A stretch of DNA of 6,239 bases from an uncultured Bacilli bacterium (GTDB lineage Bacteria; Bacillota_I; Bacilli_A; RF39; UBA660): the NCBI GenBank assembly GCA_948552115.1, contig CAOWNX010000048.1:1-6239 (forward strand), read 5' to 3'. Positions within the stretch are counted from its first letter, which is position 1, and each line of letters opens with the position of its first letter. Positions 1 through 4,646 of the stretch are shown piece after piece. The notes below the pieces were generated by a model. It had not been told where the DNA came from. It worked only from the letters and a program-made list of their open reading frames with translations, and searched no databases. A program made the translations under genes and the position numbers.

Positions 1-2
1 AT

Positions 3-89
3 CATTATGTTGGAGAAGAGGATCGTTTTCTTACTTCTTCTTGTTATAACATTTATGAGAAAAGTTATCTTAGAAAAAAAAGAAAATGA
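3..89 (+). CDS. Possible C-terminal end of an unidentified protein (5' truncated)
   Basis: The third plus-strand frame is open from the left edge to a TGA at 87-89. It gives about 28 residues that begin HYVGEEDRF and end in a basic tail, SYLRKKRK. The mixed polar composition looks more like a true protein end than the first frame, which is open to a TAA at 91-93 but is very hydrophobic. I do not recognise the family and cannot infer a function. The stop lies tail to tail with the end of the sigK remnant, inside a small hairpin, which suits a convergent gene ending here. Which frame is real, and whether any is coding, cannot be settled from so short a piece. Confidence 0.3.
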   Translation, partial: HYVGEEDRFLTSSCYNIYEKSYLRKKRK

Positions 90-104
90 TTAAAGGTCAT
101 TTTT
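82..104. terminator. Possible bidirectional terminator between convergent genes
   Basis: AAAATGA at 83-89 pairs perfectly with TCATTTT at 97-103 around a 7-base loop, and a G-T pair at 82/104 extends the stem. A-rich sequence lies to the left and T-rich sequence to the right, so each strand has a U-rich tract after the stem. The stem is AT-rich and therefore weak. It overlaps the stop codons of the left-edge frame and of the sigK remnant. Confidence 0.35.
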
Positions 105-714
105 GCTTTTTATAAATTCTTTGAGTATTTTTGTTAATGCTCTTTTTTCAATTCTGGATACGTAACTTCTTGATATTCCTAGTTCTGTTGCAATTTCTTT
201 TTGTGTTTTTTAAATATCCATTTAGGAGTTCTAAGTTATTTTTGGTGTGTAGAGCATCTGGTATATCAATACTGTTGTCTTTTAACATATCAATTAAGTT
301 GATTTCATTTCCATCTTTGTCATAACCGATGGAATCATTTAAACTTACATTATTTTTATTTTTTTTGTTACCTCGAAAGTACATGAGAATTTCATTTTCA
401 ATACATCTTGCCACATAGGTTGTAATTCTAGTGGATTTTTCTAAGTTGTAAGAGTCGATTCCTTTGATGAGGCCAATGGTTCCAATACTGATTAAATCAT
501 CCGTGTCTTGGTCCGATGTTTCAAATTTTTTAACAATGTGTGCGACTAATCTTAAGTTATGTTCGATGAGTTTGTTCCGTGCATCTTGATTTCCTTTTTG
601 CATCTGTTGAATACATTCTTCTTCTTCTTTTAAGCTTAAGGGATCTGGAAATACGTTGTTAGAATAAGAACCTGTAAAGAAGAGGAGATTTTTTAATAAA
701 TTTAATAAAAACAT
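90..714 (-). pseudogene. sigK: RNA polymerase sporulation sigma factor SigK, disrupted by a deletion and frameshift in region 4
   Basis: SigK is the late mother-cell sigma factor of endospore formation. It directs RNA polymerase to coat and maturation genes after the SpoIVFB protease removes an N-terminal pro-sequence. Residues 1-16 are a hydrophobic pro-sequence. GSYSNNVFPDPLS matches the cleavage zone of Bacillus subtilis pro-SigK as I remember it, which implies a cut before Tyr17. Region 2 is intact: HNLRLVAHIVKKFE near 52-65, DLISIGTIGLIKG at 73-85, and the -10 reading segment RCIENEILMYFR at 103-114. After NGYLKN (165-170) the frame is wrong and a stop follows at 148-150. The other frame from 206 to 90 encodes the helix-turn-helix of region 4.2 ([20 protein letters not shown]) and a natural stop. 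About 21 residues of region 4.1 are absent between the two pieces. The start is ATG at 714 with AAGGAAG at 727-721, six bases upstream. The family assignment is firm. Whether the lesion is biological or an assembly error is open. Confidence 0.85.
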
Positions 715-783
715 ATTACACTTCCTTGTTTTAAGTTTATTTCTAAGATTTGAAAAAAGACGCTTTTTCTTTGATAAATGTTC

Positions 784-810
784 GATTTATGTTTCAGAAA
801 TATTTCATGT
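784..810 (-). promoter_or_regulatory. Weak candidate sigma-E/sigma-K type promoter for sigK
   Basis: Read on the minus strand, an AC dinucleotide at 810-809 is followed 17 bases later by CATAAATC at 791-784. This partly resembles the AC...CATAnnnTA pattern of SigK promoters, which also overlaps in type with SigE promoters. It lies about 70 bases upstream of the sigK start. The last positions of the -10 do not match, and AT-rich sequence gives such hits by chance. Confidence 0.2.
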
Positions 811-831
811 TTGTTTCTTTTTTGTTATAAT
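803..831 (+). promoter_or_regulatory. Extended -10 housekeeping promoter for the yqeG-mutL operon
   Basis: TATAAT at 826-831 is a perfect -10 element. It is preceded by TGT at 823-825, giving the extended TGn motif. With a 17-base spacer the -35 would be TTTCAT at 803-808, a poor match, as is common with extended -10 promoters. Transcription would begin near 838, about 20 bases before the yqeG start. No other promoter this strong was seen upstream of the four plus-strand genes. Confidence 0.65.
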
Positions 832-846
832 ACTTTTAGTGTATGT

Positions 847-854
847 AGAGGTGG
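847..854 (+). promoter_or_regulatory. Ribosome binding site that sets the yqeG start
   Basis: AGAGGTGG lies four bases before ATG at 859. It supports this start over an in-frame ATG at 778, which lies upstream of the promoter's -10 element. Confidence 0.7.
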
Positions 855-858
855 TTTC

Positions 859-1380
859 ATGGATTTGTTTATTCCAGATGTGTATCAAAAAAGTATTTAT
901 ACAATTAATTATTTGAAGCTTCAACAATCTGGAATTCGATGTTTGATTTTTGATCTCAATAATACAATAGCGCCCAAACAAGTTGAAGTTCCTTCCAAGG
1001 AATTACAAGATTTGTTTGCTTATTTACAAGGACTGAAATTTAAGTTGGTTATTTTATCGAATGCGAAAAAATCTCGTGTGGCACCGTTTAAGGAAAAGTT
1101 GAATGTCGATGCGGCTTTTCGTTCTGGTAAACCGAAAAAAAAGAAGTTTCAACGCATTTTAAATTTGTATCATTTTCAGGTTCATGAAGTGGCTTGTATT
1201 GGTGATGAAATACTTACAGATATTTACGGAGCGAATCGAATGGGTTTTACTAGTATTTTAGTAAATCCAATTAGTAATCAAGAAAATGGATTGACACAGG
1301 TGAGTCGATTTTTGGAACGATTTTTGAATCGCTATTTCATCAAGAAGAATATTTTGGAACGAGGCGTATATTATGAGTAG
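859..1380 (+). CDS. yqeG: YqeG family HAD-IIIA phosphatase with a variant DxN active site
   Basis: The protein has 173 residues, about the usual size for YqeG (Bacillus subtilis about 172). It is a soluble haloacid-dehalogenase-fold protein. Relatives of the Gep4/YqeG group remove phosphate from phosphatidylglycerophosphate, so a role in phosphatidylglycerol synthesis is possible but is inferred from the family. Visible motifs are motif I FDLNNT at 31-36 with nucleophile Asp32, motif II LSNAKKS with Ser67, the motif III lysine in SGKPK (Lys91), and motif IV GDEILTD with Asp116 and Asp121. The second motif I aspartate, normally the general acid/base in D-x-D, is Asn34 here, which could reduce or alter catalysis. 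The ATG at 859 is chosen for its ribosome binding site and its position after the promoter. The next gene overlaps by eight bases, and the YqeG-YqeH pairing matches that in other Bacillota. Confidence 0.9.
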   Translation: MDLFIPDVYQKSIYTINYLKLQQSGIRCLIFDLNNTIAPKQVEVPSKELQDLFAYLQGLKFKLVILSNAKKSRVAPFKEKLNVDAAFRSGKPKKKKFQRILNLYHFQVHEVACIGDEILTDIYGANRMGFTSILVNPISNQENGLTQVSRFLERFLNRYFIKKNILERGVYYE

Positions 1381-2371
1381 GAAATGTATGGGATGTGGAA
1401 GTGTTTTTCAGTCGGAAGATTCTAAGAAACAAGGGTATGTTCGACAAGAAAAATTAAATGATGCAGTTTATTGTGAACGCTGTTTTCGCTTAAAACATTA
1501 TCATGAGAGAAAATTAGAATCTTTATCTATTTCTAATGAAGATATTTTAAAATGTGCAGAGCGTTATTCTTGTCCCATTTATTATTTTATTGATTTGCTT
1601 AATTTGAGTGAAGAGAGTATTCGATTGTTTCGTCGTATTTCAGGAGTTAAGTTTTTGGTACTTACTAAAATAGATTATATTCCAAAGTCAATTTCTATTT
1701 CTAATATTATGTCACGGATTCGTTTGATTTATGATATTCATGAAGAAATTATTCCCGTTAGTATTCATCGTGATGGAACAATGAATCATTTTTGGAATCA
1801 TATTTCTAGTCATTCTTTTTCACAAGTTGTGTTTCTTGGTATGACTAATGTAGGGAAGAGTAGCTTATTAAATCAACTTTCTTTTTTGAAATCTAATGTG
1901 GAAAGTCCTATTTTAGTTAGTGAGATGCCAAATACAACAAGAGAATTTATATCTTGGAAGATTCAAGATATTACGATTTATGATGCTCCAGGGTTTTCTT
2001 ATGAACACGCTTATGATGGCGATTTGCAATTTTCTTCTGCTTTTAAGAAATGGATGCATCCGATTACGCATTCTCTTAAAAAGGATGCACGATTATATTT
2101 TCATTCCTCTTTTACGTTACAGCAAGATTGTGTTCAAAATTATGTTACGTTTTATGGGAGTAATGAATATGTGATGGAGAAGCTGTATCGGGATATTCCA
2201 GAGTTTACTTATGAGGAAACGATATGTTTTAATGATTTTCAAGATCTTGTGTTTCCAGGGGTTGGTTTTTTTCAATTTCGAAGTGGAGCAAATGTGACGA
2301 TACGAAGCGCGAAAAAGATTTTTTTTGAAGTTCGTCGTTCGTTATTGGGAGGTAAAAATGATACGAATTAA
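1373..2371 (+). CDS. yqeH: Ribosome biogenesis GTPase YqeH (circularly permuted)
   Basis: YqeH is a cytoplasmic GTPase needed for 30S ribosomal subunit assembly. The 332-residue product starts with a Cys4 zinc-binding finger (Cys5, Cys8, Cys34, Cys37). The GTPase motifs come in the permuted order of this family: G4 TKID at 98-101, a G5-like VPVS near 127-130, G1 (P-loop) GMTNVGKSS at 156-164, G2 threonines at 188-189 in PNTTRE, and G3 DAPG at 204-207. The C-terminal part, from about 220, is the divergent RNA/protein-binding domain of YqeH and is shorter than in Bacillus subtilis (about 366 residues in all). A GAGG at 1361-1364 precedes the ATG by eight bases. The start lies within the last codons of yqeG (ATGAGTAG), which suggests translational coupling. 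The zinc finger plus permuted motif order makes confusion with other TRAFAC GTPases unlikely. Confidence 0.93.
   Translation: MSRKCMGCGSVFQSEDSKKQGYVRQEKLNDAVYCERCFRLKHYHERKLESLSISNEDILKCAERYSCPIYYFIDLLNLSEESIRLFRRISGVKFLVLTKIDYIPKSISISNIMSRIRLIYDIHEEIIPVSIHRDGTMNHFWNHISSHSFSQVVFLGMTNVGKSSLLNQLSFLKSNVESPILVSEMPNTTREFISWKIQDITIYDAPGFSYEHAYDGDLQFSSAFKKWMHPITHSLKKDARLYFHSSFTLQQDCVQNYVTFYGSNEYVMEKLYRDIPEFTYEETICFNDFQDLVFPGVGFFQFRSGANVTIRSAKKIFFEVRRSLLGGKNDTN
2344..2352 (+). promoter_or_regulatory. Ribosome binding site that sets the acetyltransferase start
   Basis: ATTGGGAGG ends five bases before ATG at 2358. It lies inside the 3' end of yqeH. It favours this start over an upstream in-frame ATG at 2325, which has no good site. 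Confidence 0.65.
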
Positions 2372-2864
2372 ACCGTTAGAACGAAGAATGGTTCCACAAT
2401 TTGTTTTGGTCCATTTATCTTGTTTTAAAGAAACTTATTGGGGAATTTATCCAGAAGAAGTGTTTGAGGTACGAGAACAAAAAAAGACGGAACGTATGGA
2501 ACATATTATGAAACGAATCGAAGTACCATCTAATTATTTTTATTATGCCCTTTATGATGATTTTACAATTATTGGAATTCTAATTTTTAGTATTATTAAA
2601 GGTGTTGGGGTATTGGATGCTATTTATTTGAAGAAAAATTATCAGCGTCGTGGTTATGGAACAAGTATGATTCGCGAGATGGAAAAAGTATTTCAAAGTC
2701 ATGGAGTTTGGGAATATTCTGTTTTTGTTTCGAGTTTAATTTCAGCAAATGATTTTTTTGTTAAGAAACATGGAGTATTTCGGGTAGAAGATGAAATTAG
2801 TATTCATGGAAAGGATTACATGGAAAAGGAATATGTAGTGAAAGTAGGAGATAATCTTGAGTAA
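2358..2864 (+). CDS. GNAT family N-acetyltransferase, substrate unknown
   Basis: The 168-residue product has the Gcn5-related acetyltransferase layout and should move an acetyl group from acetyl-CoA to an amine. Motif A is the clearest sign: strand LDAIYL at 86-91 is followed by the acetyl-CoA pyrophosphate loop QRRGYG at 96-101 and a helix. Motif B is present as SANDFFVKKHG at 129-139, the usual helix that ends before the last strand. An aromatic-rich stretch precedes this at 59-66 (NYFYYALY). Nothing shows the acceptor. The protein is not clearly RimI or another named ribosomal acetyltransferase. Its start overlaps the end of yqeH by 14 bases and its end overlaps mutL by 8, so it is made with them. 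The ATG at 2358 gives a normal GNAT N-terminus (MIRIKPLE). Confidence 0.85.
   Translation: MIRIKPLERRMVPQFVLVHLSCFKETYWGIYPEEVFEVREQKKTERMEHIMKRIEVPSNYFYYALYDDFTIIGILIFSIIKGVGVLDAIYLKKNYQRRGYGTSMIREMEKVFQSHGVWEYSVFVSSLISANDFFVKKHGVFRVEDEISIHGKDYMEKEYVVKVGDNLE
2846..2859 (+). promoter_or_regulatory. Ribosome binding site and TTG start of mutL
   Basis: AGGAG at 2846-2850 lies six bases before TTG at 2857. The next in-frame ATG is at 2875 and would cut the conserved MutL opening (SKIHVMDE), so the TTG is the likely start. It overlaps the acetyltransferase stop at 2862-2864, so ribosomes may pass directly from one gene to the next. Confidence 0.7.
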
Positions 2865-4620
2865 AATTCATGTTATGGATGAAACGCTAGCAAATAAAAT
2901 TGCTGCTGGAGAAGTGGTAGAGAAATGTGCATCCATTGTGAAGGAACTTGTTGAGAATAGTGTAGATGCAGGAGCTACCGAAATTACAGTTCATTTGCGA
3001 GAAGGTGGAATTAAGGCGATTCAAGTCATTGATAATGGATGTGGAATGGATAAAGAGGATGCGGTTCTTGCATTTTCTCGTCATGCAACGAGTAAATTAC
3101 TTCACGACGATGATTTGTTTTTTATTGATACATTAGGGTTTCGAGGAGAGGCACTTGCGTCCATTGCTAGTGTTTCTTATGTTACTTTGAAAACTTCGAC
3201 GGGTGGAGTTGGAACTTATGTGGAAATGGAAGGCGGACGTCTTATTTGTGTGGAAGAGGCCGATGCACGAAAAGGAACGATTTTTACAATAGAAAATTTG
3301 TTTTATAATACCCCAGCACGTTTAAAATATTTAAAGAGTGAGCAATCGGAGTTACAGTATTGTGTCTCTTTTGTTGAAAAGTTTTCTTTGGCTCATCCTA
3401 GTATTAGTTTTGTCCTTACCAATGATGATCGAGTGCTTGTAAAAACGAGTGGCTCTTCTAATTTGCATAAAACAATTCATGAAATTTATGGTGTTCAAGT
3501 GTCTTCTAAAATGATTGAAGTACAAAAGTCAAATGATGATTTTGATGTTTATGGATATATTGGAAAACCAGAAATCTTAAAATCTAATCGAAATCATATG
3601 ACGGTTATGGTAAATGGGCGAGTGATTCGAAATCAAGATATTTATCGGGCAATTAATGATGCGTATTATACTTATAAGCCGGATACAAAATACCCTATTG
3701 TAGTTTTAAATATTTTGACCGATCCAACAATTATTGATGTCAATATTCATCCTACAAAACAAGATATTAAGATTAATAAAATCAATTTGCTCTCTTCTTT
3801 GCTTGTGGAAATGATTAAGGATGCTCTTTATCAAAACTTATTAATTCCAGATGCAGTGGAGCGTATGTCTTCTTTTAATCCCATTAAGAATGAACTTATC
3901 AATTCGGTAGTGGAAGAGCAAGAAGAAACTTATGAGAGTGTTCAGAAAACATTTGATTTTGCGGCCTCAGATTCTATAGATACTTCAAAGAAGGTGGAGG
4001 ATTCTGAATCGGTAGCGGTAAATCCAGATATGAAACGTTTGGTGTTATATCCTGTTGGACTTGCTCATGGTACTTATATTATTGCGGAAAATGAGGAGGG
4101 TGTTTATTTGATTGACCAACATGCTGCTCAAGAACGCGTCAATTATGAAAAAAATATGAAAGCATTAAAGGAAAAAGAAGTTTTTACAACCAATTTATTA
4201 TTTCCTATTACGATTGAATTATCTCAAAGTGAATTTTTGAAAGTAAAGGCTCAAGAAGAAGTTTTAAGAGAAATGGGCTTTGGTATGGAAGAGTTTGGAA
4301 TTAATACGATTGTTTTTAAAAGTCATCCGACATGGCTTCTGTATGGTCATGAAGAGGAGAGTATTCGACGTATTTTGGATTTGATTATTGGGGGACTTGA
4401 AGGTTTTGATCGTGTGAAATTTAATGAAAGTATTGCAATTACATTAGCATGTAAAATGAGTATTAAAGCCAACATGCATATTAGTCGTGAAGCACAAGAG
4501 GAACTTTTGAGGGAATTATGTGCTTGTGATAATCCTTATAATTGTCCGCATGGAAGACCGACGATTATTAAGTTTAGTATTTATGATTTGGAACGGATGT
4601 TTAAACGTGCCATGAATTAA
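2857..4620 (+). CDS. mutL: DNA mismatch repair protein MutL (ATPase and nicking endonuclease)
   Basis: MutL links MutS mismatch recognition to strand removal. In bacteria lacking MutH it nicks the new strand itself. The N-terminal GHKL ATPase is complete: KIAAGEVV at 14-21, ELVENSVDAGA at 30-40 with Glu30 and Asn34, DNGCGM at 59-64, GFRGEA at 94-99, and FYNTPARLKYL at 149-159. The transducer domain runs to about residue 330. A short charged linker of roughly 60 residues follows. The C-terminal dimerisation and endonuclease domain carries the metal-binding motifs DQHAAQERVNYE (420-431), ACKMSIKA (531-538) and CPHGRP (563-568), so this is the nicking type. A hydrophobic NLLFP at 446-450 sits where Bacillus subtilis has its sliding-clamp motif. 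The total is 587 residues against about 627 in Bacillus subtilis, and most of the difference is in the linker. It is the last gene of the operon; mutS, its usual neighbour, is not in the window. Confidence 0.96.
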   Translation: MSKIHVMDETLANKIAAGEVVEKCASIVKELVENSVDAGATEITVHLREGGIKAIQVIDNGCGMDKEDAVLAFSRHATSKLLHDDDLFFIDTLGFRGEALASIASVSYVTLKTSTGGVGTYVEMEGGRLICVEEADARKGTIFTIENLFYNTPARLKYLKSEQSELQYCVSFVEKFSLAHPSISFVLTNDDRVLVKTSGSSNLHKTIHEIYGVQVSSKMIEVQKSNDDFDVYGYIGKPEILKSNRNHMTVMVNGRVIRNQDIYRAINDAYYTYKPDTKYPIVVLNILTDPTIIDVNIHPTKQDIKINKINLLSSLLVEMIKDALYQNLLIPDAVERMSSFNPIKNELINSVVEEQEETYESVQKTFDFAASDSIDTSKKVEDSESVAVNPDMKRLVLYPVGLAHGTYIIAENEEGVYLIDQHAAQERVNYEKNMKALKEKEVFTTNLLFPITIELSQSEFLKVKAQEEVLREMGFGMEEFGINTIVFKSHPTWLLYGHEEESIRRILDLIIGGLEGFDRVKFNESIAITLACKMSIKANMHISREAQEELLRELCACDNPYNCPHGRPTIIKFSIYDLERMFKRAMN

Positions 4621-4646
4621 AAGCCATCGTTAAGGATGGCTTTTTT
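4619..4646. terminator. Rho-independent terminator after mutL, probably bidirectional
   Basis: AAAAGCCATC at 4619-4628 pairs perfectly with GATGGCTTTT at 4635-4644 around the six-base loop GTTAAG, and a run of six T ends at 4646. This is a strong intrinsic terminator for the plus-strand operon, and it begins inside the mutL stop codon. On the minus strand the same stem is followed by TTTTAATT, so it may also end the ABC transporter. The ancestral stop codon of that gene falls at 4632-4630, at the loop. Confidence 0.9.

Noticed and set aside
205..211. A-AAA-AAC heptamer in the sigK frame that looks like a -1 programmed frameshift site
   Set aside because: A -1 shift meets a TAG stop within nine codons. 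The helix-turn-helix lies in the +1 frame, and region 4.1 would still be missing.
131..325. Plus-strand open frame opposite sigK
   Set aside because: Hydrophobic shadow of the AT-rich sigK coding strand with no ribosome binding site; the opposite strand encodes a recognisable protein.
754..768. Small inverted repeat AAAAAG-ACG-CTTTTT in the sigK leader
   Set aside because: Only six mostly A-T pairs with a three-base loop; too weak and common in such sequence to call a regulatory hairpin.
778..858. Longer yqeG start at 778 adding 27 residues
   Set aside because: The added stretch spans the TATAAT promoter and the ribosome binding site, is rich in Phe and Cys unlike YqeG proteins, and has no binding site of its own.
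1920..2174. Open frame inside yqeH
   Set aside because: Lies out of frame within a well-supported gene and has no recognisable protein character.
2887..3084. Minus-strand open frame opposite the mutL ATPase domain
   Set aside because: Shadow of conserved MutL codons.
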